From contig JAVCCM010000131.1 in the NCBI GenBank assembly GCA_030765455.1, positions 1 through 64,000 on the forward strand: a stretch of 64,000 nt of DNA. The letters run 5' to 3'. How positions within the stretch are numbered: position 1 is the first letter of the stretch; every line of letters begins with the position of its first letter. Shown in pieces: positions 1 to 9,997 of the stretch. Both the position numbers and the translations under genes were made by a program. This DNA comes from Candidatus Electryonea clarkiae (GTDB lineage: Bacteria > Electryoneota > Electryoneia > Electryoneales > Electryoneaceae). The notes below the pieces were generated by a model that was not told the origin of the DNA, did no database searches, and worked only from the letters and a program-made list of their open reading frames with translations.

Positions 1-119
1 ATCTTGATGAATTCGAATTCCGTTTCAACAGACGCTGGAATCTATTCAATATTTTCGATAAACTCTTGACACGTTGTATTCAAAGATCGACTATTACTTT
101 AGCTGAGCTAATGACATAA
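1..119 (+). mobile_element. C-terminal end of an IS1595-family (ISXO2-like) transposase, cut by the window edge
   Basis: The frame starting at base 3 reads LDEFEFRFNRRWNLF and continues to a TAA stop at 117-119. The pattern 'LDEF-FRFNRR' followed by a Leu-rich helix and an Ala-Glu-Leu end is typical of the C-terminus of ISXO2-like DDE transposases (IS1595 family). Only about 39 residues are visible, so I cannot say whether the element is intact upstream. It is followed immediately by a fragment of a different transposase family, so the locus looks like a graveyard of mobile elements. Confidence 0.6.
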
Positions 120-254
120 CCGGATTACGCTATTGCTAAATTAGGTGGATGGATTGACACAAAACGAAATGGACGAGTCGGATGGGAAGCGCTGTGGAAA
201 GGCTTGGCGATACTCCATGAACGCCTTGTCGGATGGCGGTTAGCGACGATGTGA
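120..254 (+). pseudogene. C-terminal remnant of an IS4-family transposase
   Basis: Directly after the TAA at 117-119, and in the same frame, the DNA reads PDYAIAKLGGWIDTKRNGR, then a Gly-Trp-Glu-Ala-Leu-Trp-Lys-Gly stretch, and stops with TGA at 252-254. The pattern 'LGG(W/F)...(R/K)..G.(P/V)GW..LW(K/R)G' is the hallmark C-terminus of IS4/Tn5-type transposases. There is no start codon and no catalytic DDE region, so this is a dead fragment of about 44 codons. The junction with the IS1595-type tail suggests one element inserted into or recombined with another. Confidence 0.6.
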
Positions 255-429
255 GTAAGAGACAGGGCTTCAGCCGGGGTGTTGGAAATGGGCTCTGTTT
301 CAAAGCGCGCTTCAGCCTTAGTAGGTTCAAGGTATTGACTTAGTGGGATTATGAGGAGGTATGAGATATCACACGATATCTAATGCTTTTACAATAGCGA
401 AGATGGAAGAAATTCAAAAAAGGCAGTCT

Positions 430-2193
430 TTATTTTTCAACATCTTTATAAAACCGTTTCCGCATCCATATAAATACAACATACGTTCCGATTAAGGCAA
501 TAACGCTGAGAATGATACCGGTACCTATTTCCCCAAAAACAAAATATCCTATCGCAAAGGTCGAACCCAGTGTCATAGCTATTCCACCAATCCATCCTAA
601 AATATCAAATGCGAAAGGACTTTGATAATCTTCAGCTCCGGTTAACTGGTCGAGCTTTTCAAGATAATTCCTGACGTTTTTCCATGCTCCGGGGGGACGC
701 GTTCTCTTGTAGAATTCGACTAATGTTTTCATGGCAGGCGCTGGAGTAAGGATGGTCACAGGAATAAAAACCACTGCTGAACCCACAGTTATCAATAAAA
801 CTTTGATTGGGAAAGGGATCTCCGGAAAGAACAAATAGAGGGTAGAAGAGATAATGCTCGAAGCTGCCATCGCTGCTATTTCCGTCCATGCCGAGATACG
901 CCACCAGAACCACCGCAGGATGTAAACCGGTCCTGTTCCGGCACCGAAAGCGATGATAAATTTGAATGCTTCGGTCACGGATTGGATATAATACGCCATC
1001 ACTGAAGTCACACCGAGCAACAAGACCATGGCAACTTTCGCGGCAATAAGATAATGTTTTTCACTTTTACCGGGCGCTATCCATCCACGATAGATATCAT
1101 GTGTTAGATAACTTGAACCCCAGTTGAGCTGGGTATCGATAGTGCTCATGAATGCGCCCACCAGCCCGGCGACCATCAGACCTTTTAAACCGACGGGTAA
1201 TAGTTGGATTATTAATAAGGGATAAACAAGCTCATGATCAGATATACCGTTTGATCCAAACGGTGTTTCAGGCATCAAAACCAGGCTTGCCAGCGCTACG
1301 ATCACCCAGGGCCAGGTGCGCAGGGCGAAATGGGCTATGTTGTACCAGAGTGTTGCGCCGAATGCATGCATCTCATTTTTCGCCGCGCTCATTCTCTGGA
1401 TTACTTTACCACCGCCGTCGGAATTCAGGTTCGCCCACCATTGTATGGAGAGGTAAATCATGAATCCGCCAAATGCGCCGGTTAGTGTTTCCATGCTGAA
1501 AAAACCGGATTCAGGGATTTTAGGAATCATGGCGATTTTTTCCGGACCGGCGATTTCGAGGATATGTTCAATACCTCCAGCAGCATTAACGGCAAAAATT
1601 GCGAGGATGACGGCTCCGATCAGTGCGATGATAAACTGCGCCACATCAGTAATCACCACCCCCCAGAACCCGGCGAAGAAACTATATACTACGGCTAACA
1701 GGGAAGCGGCGAGAACTCCAATCCATTTTGGTCCCCCCCATACAACACCGGTTATTTTCGCCATTGCCAGCACTACCCAGCTCATGGCGATTGTATTAAT
1801 GAAAAGAGATAACCAGGCAGCCCGCACAACTCTCAGGACCCGTCCGGCTTTCCCGCCATATCTGAGGTCTGTCAGTTCAACATCCGTTACGACCTTCGCG
1901 CGCCGCCACAACCTTGCCAGGAAAAACGCTCCAAAGAGTCCGCCAATAGCAAACGACCACCATTGCCAGTTCAACGATACACCGCCTGAACGTATCAGTT
2001 TTGTCACATATAGTGGAGTATCGCAGGAGAAACTTGTTGCGACCATGCTTGTCCCGGCAATCCACCAGGGAAGGTTTCGCCCAGAGAGGAAATAGCTGTC
2101 CGTATTGAGATGAGCCCGACGTGTAAAAGCGAGACCCAGCGCAAATACAATAAGCAGATATATACCAATTATGGAAATGTCTATGGTTGACAT
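430..2193 (-). CDS. Sodium:solute symporter (SSS family)
   Basis: The 587-residue polytopic membrane protein starts MSTIDISIIGIYLLIVFALG and has roughly 13-15 hydrophobic segments. This matches the SSS (solute:Na+ symporter, SLC5-like) family, whose members import sugars, amino acids, vitamins or similar solutes with Na+ across the inner membrane. The region around 'FGAGTGPVYILRWFWWR' is typical of SSS members common in FCB-group bacteria. The substrate cannot be told from sequence. A cytoplasmic linker (about residues 480-530) contains charged residues between the last helices. The gene stands alone: downstream are transposase remnants and upstream is a broken histidine kinase. Confidence 0.85.
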   Translation of the reverse strand: MSTIDISIIGIYLLIVFALGLAFTRRAHLNTDSYFLSGRNLPWWIAGTSMVATSFSCDTPLYVTKLIRSGGVSLNWQWWSFAIGGLFGAFFLARLWRRAKVVTDVELTDLRYGGKAGRVLRVVRAAWLSLFINTIAMSWVVLAMAKITGVVWGGPKWIGVLAASLLAVVYSFFAGFWGVVITDVAQFIIALIGAVILAIFAVNAAGGIEHILEIAGPEKIAMIPKIPESGFFSMETLTGAFGGFMIYLSIQWWANLNSDGGGKVIQRMSAAKNEMHAFGATLWYNIAHFALRTWPWVIVALASLVLMPETPFGSNGISDHELVYPLLIIQLLPVGLKGLMVAGLVGAFMSTIDTQLNWGSSYLTHDIYRGWIAPGKSEKHYLIAAKVAMVLLLGVTSVMAYYIQSVTEAFKFIIAFGAGTGPVYILRWFWWRISAWTEIAAMAASSIISSTLYLFFPEIPFPIKVLLITVGSAVVFIPVTILTPAPAMKTLVEFYKRTRPPGAWKNVRNYLEKLDQLTGAEDYQSPFAFDILGWIGGIAMTLGSTFAIGYFVFGEIGTGIILSVIALIGTYVVFIWMRKRFYKDVEK

Positions 2194-2530
2194 GATGAGA
2201 ATCTTAAAATAAAAGTGGCGATTAATGAAAAATCGAAATATCTATTGTAAGGTATTCGCCGATGATATGGAAACTGCTTTCTAATCAATTTGAATTTTGT
2301 TGAAGGAAGATCACGGGTGTCATGTAGGCGACGGGTGGCCCGATTGCTTGCTGTCGGGTTTCATCCTGACCCGAACGAGGCGGAACCAGAAAGAATACAG
2401 GGATACACAGGATTAACAAGATTTGTAATATGCGCTCTTTGCCCCTTTTGCGTCTTTGCGTGAGAAAAAGACAGTGAAGTAGCCGTGATACGTGCTTGTC
2501 CCCAGAAAAACTGTTAGGCTTAAGGTCTGA
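2194..2530. other. Intergenic region with a short dispersed repeat
   Basis: I see no gene in these 337 bases. The segment contains hairpin-prone text near 2358-2379 (TCGGGT ... ACCCGA) and one copy of a short dispersed repeat at 2438-2468. It separates the symporter start from the histidine kinase relic. Confidence 0.6.
2438..2468 (+). repeat. Dispersed short repeat, copy A (TTTGCGTCTTTGCGTGA core)
   Basis: The core TTTGCGTCTTTGCGTGAGAA closely matches a second copy at 59731-59760 on the same strand, with three substitutions and one indel over about 30 bases. Here it is intergenic; the other copy lies inside the N-terminal region of a gene. Confidence 0.6.
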
Positions 2531-2839
2531 TTATGCTTTTCTCGCTTCTCTCTTTCCGTTAATAACTATGCTGCAGCAACTGCCGGGCTCATCTTTATCT
2601 ATGAACATGATACTGCCGCCGTTGATTTCTACCGCCCATTTCGCTATGGATAAGCCTAATCCTGCACCTCCGTCTGCACTGGAGCGGGTGGAGTCGATCC
2701 GGTAACCTCTCAAAAACCTTTTCGCGCTGGTCAGGCGGAATCACCGATTCATGATCAGATATATCTATCCAGGCGCCACCAAAGCCGGAATAAACGCTAA
2801 GATAAGAATAATAATGCTAATCTTCACGAGAACTTTCAT
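2531..2839 (-). pseudogene. Decayed sensor histidine kinase relic (N-terminus fused to the ATPase tail)
   Basis: Reading leftwards, an ATG at 2837-2839 with a GGAAAG Shine-Dalgarno sequence opens a 24-codon frame, MKVLVKISIIILILAFIPAL, that ends at a TAG (2765-2767). It looks like the membrane-spanning start of a sensor kinase. In a shifted frame the DNA continues IPPDQREKVFERL, the region just before the G-boxes of HATPase_c. After one more frameshift (two bases appear to be missing near 2708) it continues YRIDSTRSSADGGAGLGL and ends at 2531. The middle of the kinase (sensor, HisKA, most of the ATPase) is deleted. The relic most resembles heavy-metal-type kinases (FERFYRVD..RS..GGAGLGL). Confidence 0.65.
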
Positions 2840-3173
2840 GATTCTTTCCAATTGTGTCAAGAGGGTTGAATATAGCGCCTCAAGTGATAATCGACGCTGA
2901 CGCTATAAATCTTGCTGTGTCTGTGAACTAAAATGAGGAGGATTTTTCGACAATGCAACTTAAGTGTTTCTTAAAATTTATTAAAAGATTTTAATGCTGG
3001 ATATGTGTAATTCTTTTTTGTTCTTTGGATGGTTGGAAAATATCACTCTGATCATATCAGTGTTGCATCCTGAAATTTTAAACCTGAAACTGCTGCTGCG
3101 CTGTCAGATTTAATTCGGACTCAAACCGCCATAGGTACATAAATCCGTATGGTCTGGATTAGTTTACAACGTG
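2840..3173. other. Intergenic region, no gene seen
   Basis: These 334 bases separate the kinase relic from the hemerythrin gene. I see no convincing coding frame, tRNA or strong terminator. Upstream sequence of the relic, including a TTGACA-like hexamer near 2858, lies here. Confidence 0.5.
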
Positions 3174-3590
3174 CTATTCCGGAACAATTATTTCTTTTTC
3201 TGCGAAGAATTCTGTGTATTTTTTGTCTGAATCCAGGATATGATTAATAACCCAATCGCCCAGAAAACTCAAAATTTCTATTGATAAATTCGGATTGGTG
3301 CAGAAATCAAGAGCATATTTAATTACATCGCTGGTTAAAACCTCATGCTCGTGCTTATGCTCGATATAATCAGGATAATTATGTATATACATATTATATT
3401 CTTCATCCCTGAAGTGATCTTTTGTATATAAGATCAAGTCATGTACAATCTGCCTCAACACAGCATGCTCTTGAATCTCATTGATCGCTTCTTCCAAACA
3501 TACAATAAAACCGAACATCTTTTTATGTTGTTCATCGAATACACCTACTCCAACGCTGTATTCATCCATCCAAGGTAGAAATGGCATCAC
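3174..3590 (-). CDS. Bacteriohemerythrin
   Basis: The 138-residue protein has the full hemerythrin di-iron signature: His in DEQHKKM (about 24), His and Glu in HFRDEE (about 59-63), the HKHEH pair (about 78-82), and HILDSDKKY near residue 118. These residues bind two iron atoms that reversibly bind O2. Single-domain bacterial hemerythrins are cytoplasmic and are thought to store, deliver or sense oxygen. The length matches the family. The gene is transcribed divergently from the giant PAS kinase at 3982 across about 390 bases, so shared oxygen- or redox-related regulation is possible but not shown. Confidence 0.92.
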   Translation of the reverse strand: MMPFLPWMDEYSVGVGVFDEQHKKMFGFIVCLEEAINEIQEHAVLRQIVHDLILYTKDHFRDEEYNMYIHNYPDYIEHKHEHEVLTSDVIKYALDFCTNPNLSIEILSFLGDWVINHILDSDKKYTEFFAEKEIIVPE

Positions 3591-3981
3591 ATCTCCTCTC
3601 TGATTTACAAATTATACAAGCTAATAATCAATTTCTCAAATGTCAAAGACTTTGATATTTATATTGATTTGGGTAGTATTTTTATCCGTAATACAGAATA
3701 TACTATTTGAAGTTTTGAATTGATGTTGTTCTTGACATTTTCTCGCAGAGCTGCAACGAACCGAGCCCACTAGATTTCGTTATGTCCGTAGATCAGCCTG
3801 GAATGCAAAGCGAAGCGTAGTTCTTAATTTATTGTGTGTGAAATTATAAATTCAAAACTGAAGATTTGGAGTTTTACAAGCTGCGTTGTATATTGATTAC
3901 TTTTATAGTTGAGTCCCATCAACTAACCGATATAGCACCGATTTTACACTTCTTCACACAATGAAAGAGAATGGAGCTGAT
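3591..3981. promoter_or_regulatory. Divergent intergenic region between hemerythrin and the giant PAS kinase
   Basis: About 390 non-coding bases lie between two divergent genes and must carry both promoters. A TTGACA hexamer is visible near 3733, but I could not find a convincing -10 partner. No gene is seen. Confidence 0.4.
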
Positions 3982-6900
3982 ATGGATTTCAAGTCTAAAA
4001 CCAAATCACAGCTTATCGCAGAAATTGAAATTCTGCAAAATAAAATTAACTCGTTTGAGTCTTCATCTACTATTGATCAAATACAGGAAAATGAGACAGA
4101 AGGTAAGTATAGAAGTTTTTTTGAAAATGCTTTCGATGGATTAATTCATTTGGATTTGAAAGGAAATATTCTTGATGTGAATAAAGCAGCCGTGAATTTC
4201 TTCGGTGGCAAGAAGGAGGAGTTGATTGGAAAACATTTCACAAAAACCGGTGTTGTCAGCAAGAAGGATATACCTTTACTGCTAAAAACCTTCGCGAATA
4301 CTATCACTGGCAAAAAAGCTTCTATCAGCCTAGAAATAACAAATAAAAGTGAGGAAAAAATATTCCTTGAATGTAATACTTCATTTATTAGAAAAAATAA
4401 AAAGATTGCGGGGGTTATGGGGATTGCAAGGGATATAACAGAATATAAAAAATCAGAAATTGAATTACAGGAAAGCGAACAACGTTTCCGGATGTTAATG
4501 GAAAAATCACCGGTTTGCATTGAAATTTTTGATAAAGATGGCGTACTGCTTGATGTCAATGAAGCGTGGGAAAATACCTGGGGTGTCAATGGTGAAGAAA
4601 TAATCGGAAAATACAATCCACTTGACAATGAACAATTTAAAATGATGGGACTATTACCTCTGATTGAGCAGGCTTTTGCAGGTGAGAGTGTTCAGCTTCC
4701 TGATGTTGAATTTGATCCAGCAGCCTCAGGTCTCCCAGGACGAAAACTATGGATACGAGGTTATGCATATCATCTTGAAGATAAAGACTCAAACGTCAAG
4801 AATGTCATTATGCTCTCTGAGAATATTACTGAACAGAAGCTGGCAGAGGAAGAAATTCGAAAAAGTGAGGAAAAATATAGATCTATATTTGAATCATTTC
4901 AGGATCTTTATTATCGAACTGATTCCCAGGGCATTGTCACACTTGTAAGTCCCTCAGTGAGGCAATTAGGCTATGAACCTGAAGAGTTAATCGGACGTCC
5001 AGCCGCAGATTTTTTCGCAAATCCATCTGATCGTAGTAAATTCATGGAAGAAATATCATTATCCGGATCAGTTCAAGACTACGAAGTCAAAATTCAAAAT
5101 AAGGAAGACGAAAATTTATATGCATCATTAACAGCATCTCTTATTGAAGAAGAAGATGGGAATCTCGTTGGAATTGAGGGCGTTATTCGTGATATAACTA
5201 AACGTAAGAAATCAGAAAAACAACTGAGAGAGAGCGAGGAAAAGTTCAGGTTAATTAACGAGCAATCTTTAGTGGGAATAGTTATCATCCAGGAAAATGA
5301 AATCAAACATATCAATGAAGCAGTGTTTCAGATAAGTGAAACTGAAAAATCAGAATTTGAGAAATCTGCTCTAAAGGGGATAATGAAGCAAGTACACCCT
5401 GATGATGTTCAGATGGTTCAGGATCAGTTACAGAAAAAACAAAAAGGAGAGCAACAGGGAACTGTACCTAATTATGTTTTTAGACTTATTCCTAATTCAG
5501 GACAAACCAAATGGTTGGAAATATACTCAAAGACGATAGTTTATAATGATGATCCTGCTGATCTGATAATGTTGTTGGATATAACCGAGCGAAAAGAAGC
5601 AGCGAACCAGATAAAACAACTCCAGGAATATCTGCAGCTCCAGGTTGAACGAATGCCAGTTGGATTAATAGTGTGGGATACTGACTTTCGTGTAGAATCC
5701 TGGAATTCTGCCGCGGAAAATATTTTTGGTTACACTGCGGAAGAAATACTTGGCAAACACCCGTATGATTTTATTGTGCCTGAGGATATTCAGCCAAAAT
5801 TAGATGCCATCTGGGATCGTTTGTTCGATGGAGATATGACGGCGTATAGTGAAAATGACAACGTAACAAAAGATGGTCGAAGAATTACCTGTAACTGGTC
5901 GAATACACCACTTAGAGAAGATGATGGTACAATAATTGGTGTTCTCTCCATGGTAGAAGATATTACCCAGCAAAAGATTGCAATGTCTGATCTACAGGAG
6001 AGTGAAGAAAAATATCGTATCCTATTTGAAACAATGGAGCAGGGAGTAGTTTACCAGGATGTGAATGGTGAAATCACTTCTGCAAATCCTGCCGCTGAAA
6101 GATTACTTGGATTAACTATTGAGCAGATGCAGGGGCGTACATCAATTGATCCAAGATGGAAAGCAATTAAGGAAGATGGATCAGATTTCCAAGGTGAAAA
6201 ACATCCTTCTATGATAGCCTTAAAGGATGGCAGGTCTGTTCGAGATACAGTAATGGGTGTTTTCATTCCGACGACAGATTCTTATAGGTGGATAATTGTC
6301 AATGCTGTTCCGCAATTTAAAACAGGTGAGGATAGAACCTATCAGGTATTTACAACTTTTAGTGACATAACAGAAATCAAGAAAACTGAAGAGAGAATGC
6401 GTTTTATGAAATTTTCCATAGACCATAGCGCAGACTCTGCCTTTTGGATGGGACCGGATGCACAGTTCATTTATGTAAACGAGGCAGTATGTGAATCATT
6501 AGGATATACTCCTGAAGAAATGCTTACAATGACGGTTCACGACATTGATCCTGATTTTCCACAAGACGTATGGCTTGATCATTGGAAAGACATGAAACAA
6601 CTTAAATCATTTAGCATGGAATCCCATCATCGCAAAAAAGATGGACAGGTTTTCCCTGTTGAAGTAACAGTAAATTATGTTGAATTTGAAGGTCAGGAAT
6701 ACAATTGCGCCTTTTCTAAGGATATTACTGAACGCAAAATAGCGGAACAAGCCTTAAGTGAGAGCGAGCGACAGTATCGGACGATATTTGAATCCTTGCA
6801 AGACCTTTTTTATAGGACAGATCATGAAGGGAATATATTACTTGTGAGTCCATCAGTTCGTCAGTTTGGATATGAACCAGAAGATTTGATTGGATGTTCT

Positions 6901-9837
6901 TCCACTGATTTTTATTCCGATCCATCTGACGGGGACAAATTTATGAAAATAATAATGGAAGAAGGATCCATCACAAGTTACGAGATTCAATTAACAAAGA
7001 AAGATGGAACTGTCGTCGATGCTTCTATTACTGCGTCTTTGTTAAAAAATGATGATGGTAGTTTTGCCGGCATTGAAGGAGTACTTCGTGATATTTCAGA
7101 AAATAAAAAAGCTGAAGAAGAGTTGAAGGCGAGTGAAGAACGTTATCATGGGCTGGCAGATGCTTCGTTCGAGGCGGTTTTCATCTCAGAGAAGGGTATA
7201 TGTCTCGATGCAAATCGAGCTGCGTGCGAAATGTTCGGTTATGAATGTGATGAGCTGATTGGCATATTTGGCACAGATGTAATTGCGCCTGAATCAAAAG
7301 AACTTGTAAAGAGTAATATGACATCAGGTTTTGAAGAACCTTACGAAGCATTAGCTCAAAGGAAAGATGGATCGACTTTTTATTGTGAAATACATGGTAA
7401 AATGACAGAGCACAAGGGACGGGACGTCAGGATTACTGTTCTTCGGGATGTAGATGAAAAAAGACGTGCCGAAGTTGCACTGCGAGAAAGTGAAGAGCAA
7501 TATAGAGCGATATTTGAATCATTCCAGGATATCTATTATCGTACTGATAAGAAGGGGAAACTTACACTCATTAGCCCTTCAGTCAGAAAGTACGGATATG
7601 AACCTGAAGATTTACTTGGTCATTACGTATCAGATTACTACACCAATCCTCGAGAACGTCGATATTTAATGAAAAAAATAGCTCAGGATGGCTTTGTGGA
7701 GGATTACGAAGTGCAACTGGTCGCTAATGATGGTACAATTATTGATTCTTCACTCAATGCACATTTATTCGCCGATGAAGCTGGTAATGCGGTTGGAGTC
7801 GAGGGAATATTACGTGTCATAACAGAACGTAAACATGCAGAAAATCTTACTCGGATTCAGAAAGAACTTGCAATAAAACTTGGCGAAACAACCAGTATCG
7901 AAAAAGCTTTAGCCGATTGTATTGACGCTGCAATTCAAATATCTATTATGGATTCAGGGGGTATCTATCTTGTTGATCCTGAGACAGGAGATATTGATCT
8001 ATCGTACAGCGAAGGATTTAAACCTGAATATGTTAAGATGGTATCGCACTACAAATCTGATTCAAACAATGCAATAATAGTTAATGCAGGGAAACCGATA
8101 CACGTTACCCATGCTGAGTTGAATATTGATTTGAGTGATATTGAGCGATCCGAAGGACTAAAATGTATTTCTGTTATTCCCATTCTTCATGAAGGGCGTG
8201 CTGTAGGTTGCATGAATATGGGATCGCATTCAAAAGGGGACATTTCCGAGTTTGAGAAAGAAGTTCTGGAATCAATAGCTGGTATGGCAGGTGGACTGAT
8301 TACGCGGCTGAAGACAGAAGAGAAGCTTCAGGAAAGCGAAGAGAGATACCGTCAATTGTTTGAAGATGATTTGACCGGGGATTATATATCAACTCCTGAA
8401 GGTCATATAACCACATGTAATCCGGCATTCGCAAAGATACTTGGATTCAAATCGGTTGAAGATGTGTACAATGTTCCTATAATCACTCTTTATCAAAATC
8501 CGGATGACAGGGAATATTTCCTTGAGCAGATAAAAAAAATGAAAAAACTGGAGTACTATGAGAAGCAATATCTCAAAATAGATGGAAACCAGATTCACGT
8601 GATCGAAAACGCAATAGGTGTATTCGATGATTCAGATAAACTTACACATATTCGTGGATATATTATTGATAATACTGAACGCAAATTACTTGAAGAACAA
8701 CTCCAACAATCCCAGAAAATGGAAAGCATTGGATTGTTAGCGGGTGGTATCGCTCATGATTTTAATAACCTGTTAACCGCCATCATAGGAAATACCGAAC
8801 TTGCAATGTTTTCACTTGACGAACGTGATCCGATGATGGAGGACCTTAATGCAGTGCGAGAATCTGCTGATCGCGCTGCCGACCTCACTCGCCAATTACT
8901 CGCTTTTAGCCGTAAGCAGACTCTGCAACCAAAAGTCCTGAATATGAACCTGATTGTACAAAATCTTGAGAAGATGCTGAGACGTATGATTGGTGAGGAT
9001 ATCGATTTAAAGATTAAGACTTTCAAAAAATTGAAAATGGTAAAAGTTGATCCTGGACAAATTGAGCAGGTCCTCGTAAACTTGGTGGTAAATGCACGAG
9101 ATGCAATGAATATGGGAGGAAAATTAACTATTGAGACACAAAATATAACATTGGATGAGGAGTATTCACATATTCATATTGATGCTGTAGCAGGACAATA
9201 CGTATTGATAGCCATTTCTGACTCCGGAACCGGCATGAGTGATGAAGTAAAATTAAAGATATTCGATCCGTTTTTTACAACAAAAAGCGAAGGCAAAGGC
9301 ACAGGGCTTGGTTTATCAATGGTGTATGGCATAATTAAACAAAGTGGCGGTCATATTTCTGTGTACAGCGAGATCGGACATGGAACAACCTTCAAAATAT
9401 ATCTGCCAGCTGTTGAAGAAAAAGCAGATGCACATGAACGAAAGCAGGATATATCCAAAGCACCCCGTGGGAATGAAACCTTACTGTTAGTTGAAGATGC
9501 GCACGATGTTCGTACCCTTGCTGTCAAAATTCTTAAACGCCAGGGATACCATGTATTTGAAGCTGCATCTGGAGGAGATGCTATCGTAATCTGCGATAAA
9601 ATGGATAAACCTGTTGACCTTGTAGTTACCGATGTAATAATGCCGCACATGAGCGGGCGGGAGCTGGCAGAAAAACTGCGTGATAGATGGAGTGATTTGA
9701 AAGTACTATACATGTCGGGATACACGGATGATGCAATTGTCCATCACGGTATTCTTGACCAGGGAATTCCCTACCTTCAGAAGCCATTCCGTCCGTTGGA
9801 CATCGCGATTAAAGTCAGGGAAGTATTGGATAATTGA
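3982..9837 (+). CDS. Giant multi-PAS hybrid sensor histidine kinase
   Basis: A soluble sensor kinase of about 1950 residues. Numbering below is from the upstream ATG at 3961. A short coiled coil (to about 45) is followed by about ten PAS domains (50-1295), a GAF domain (about 1305-1450), another PAS (about 1461-1580), HisKA with phospho-acceptor H1599 in GGIAHDFNNLL, HATPase_c (about 1690-1815), and a C-terminal receiver with phospho-acceptor D1891 in VVTDVIMP. PAS domains end in the usual 'DIT(E/K)RK' linker. I prefer the ATG at 3982 because GGAG sits 5 bases upstream of it and nothing precedes the one at 3961. No transmembrane segment is seen, so it is probably cytosolic and senses redox, gas or small ligands. 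Three PAS units (near residues 300, 940 and 1180) are near-copies of each other. It is divergent from the hemerythrin gene. Confidence 0.93.
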   Translation: MDFKSKTKSQLIAEIEILQNKINSFESSSTIDQIQENETEGKYRSFFENAFDGLIHLDLKGNILDVNKAAVNFFGGKKEELIGKHFTKTGVVSKKDIPLLLKTFANTITGKKASISLEITNKSEEKIFLECNTSFIRKNKKIAGVMGIARDITEYKKSEIELQESEQRFRMLMEKSPVCIEIFDKDGVLLDVNEAWENTWGVNGEEIIGKYNPLDNEQFKMMGLLPLIEQAFAGESVQLPDVEFDPAASGLPGRKLWIRGYAYHLEDKDSNVKNVIMLSENITEQKLAEEEIRKSEEKYRSIFESFQDLYYRTDSQGIVTLVSPSVRQLGYEPEELIGRPAADFFANPSDRSKFMEEISLSGSVQDYEVKIQNKEDENLYASLTASLIEEEDGNLVGIEGVIRDITKRKKSEKQLRESEEKFRLINEQSLVGIVIIQENEIKHINEAVFQISETEKSEFEKSALKGIMKQVHPDDVQMVQDQLQKKQKGEQQGTVPNYVFRLIPNSGQTKWLEIYSKTIVYNDDPADLIMLLDITERKEAANQIKQLQEYLQLQVERMPVGLIVWDTDFRVESWNSAAENIFGYTAEEILGKHPYDFIVPEDIQPKLDAIWDRLFDGDMTAYSENDNVTKDGRRITCNWSNTPLREDDGTIIGVLSMVEDITQQKIAMSDLQESEEKYRILFETMEQGVVYQDVNGEITSANPAAERLLGLTIEQMQGRTSIDPRWKAIKEDGSDFQGEKHPSMIALKDGRSVRDTVMGVFIPTTDSYRWIIVNAVPQFKTGEDRTYQVFTTFSDITEIKKTEERMRFMKFSIDHSADSAFWMGPDAQFIYVNEAVCESLGYTPEEMLTMTVHDIDPDFPQDVWLDHWKDMKQLKSFSMESHHRKKDGQVFPVEVTVNYVEFEGQEYNCAFSKDITERKIAEQALSESERQYRTIFESLQDLFYRTDHEGNILLVSPSVRQFGYEPEDLIGCSSTDFYSDPSDGDKFMKIIMEEGSITSYEIQLTKKDGTVVDASITASLLKNDDGSFAGIEGVLRDISENKKAEEELKASEERYHGLADASFEAVFISEKGICLDANRAACEMFGYECDELIGIFGTDVIAPESKELVKSNMTSGFEEPYEALAQRKDGSTFYCEIHGKMTEHKGRDVRITVLRDVDEKRRAEVALRESEEQYRAIFESFQDIYYRTDKKGKLTLISPSVRKYGYEPEDLLGHYVSDYYTNPRERRYLMKKIAQDGFVEDYEVQLVANDGTIIDSSLNAHLFADEAGNAVGVEGILRVITERKHAENLTRIQKELAIKLGETTSIEKALADCIDAAIQISIMDSGGIYLVDPETGDIDLSYSEGFKPEYVKMVSHYKSDSNNAIIVNAGKPIHVTHAELNIDLSDIERSEGLKCISVIPILHEGRAVGCMNMGSHSKGDISEFEKEVLESIAGMAGGLITRLKTEEKLQESEERYRQLFEDDLTGDYISTPEGHITTCNPAFAKILGFKSVEDVYNVPIITLYQNPDDREYFLEQIKKMKKLEYYEKQYLKIDGNQIHVIENAIGVFDDSDKLTHIRGYIIDNTERKLLEEQLQQSQKMESIGLLAGGIAHDFNNLLTAIIGNTELAMFSLDERDPMMEDLNAVRESADRAADLTRQLLAFSRKQTLQPKVLNMNLIVQNLEKMLRRMIGEDIDLKIKTFKKLKMVKVDPGQIEQVLVNLVVNARDAMNMGGKLTIETQNITLDEEYSHIHIDAVAGQYVLIAISDSGTGMSDEVKLKIFDPFFTTKSEGKGTGLGLSMVYGIIKQSGGHISVYSEIGHGTTFKIYLPAVEEKADAHERKQDISKAPRGNETLLLVEDAHDVRTLAVKILKRQGYHVFEAASGGDAIVICDKMDKPVDLVVTDVIMPHMSGRELAEKLRDRWSDLKVLYMSGYTDDAIVHHGILDQGIPYLQKPFRPLDIAIKVREVLDN

Positions 9838-9997
9838 GATCAAAGGAGTTTGAATATCTCATTTTTGTCTGACTCGGATGCAAGCCATCACGGCAACGTT
9901 TCGAGGGCAAATTCTTGAGGATTCAAGTCACAATTTTGAGCACTTTAAACCTGGAAATTACATTTTCAAATTGTGCTGCATTGTTGTCCGGATTCGA

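Noticed and set aside
136..330. Minus-strand frame of 64 codons
   Set aside because: It is antisense to the IS4-type transposase remnant and looks non-coding.
1460..2095. Open antisense frame of about 211 codons inside the symporter gene
   Set aside because: The opposite strand encodes a clear SSS transporter with a full set of membrane helices; the antisense translation has no recognisable features.
4146..4628. Open antisense frame of about 160 codons inside the PAS kinase
   Set aside because: It mirrors the PAS coding frame and has no ribosome site or domain.
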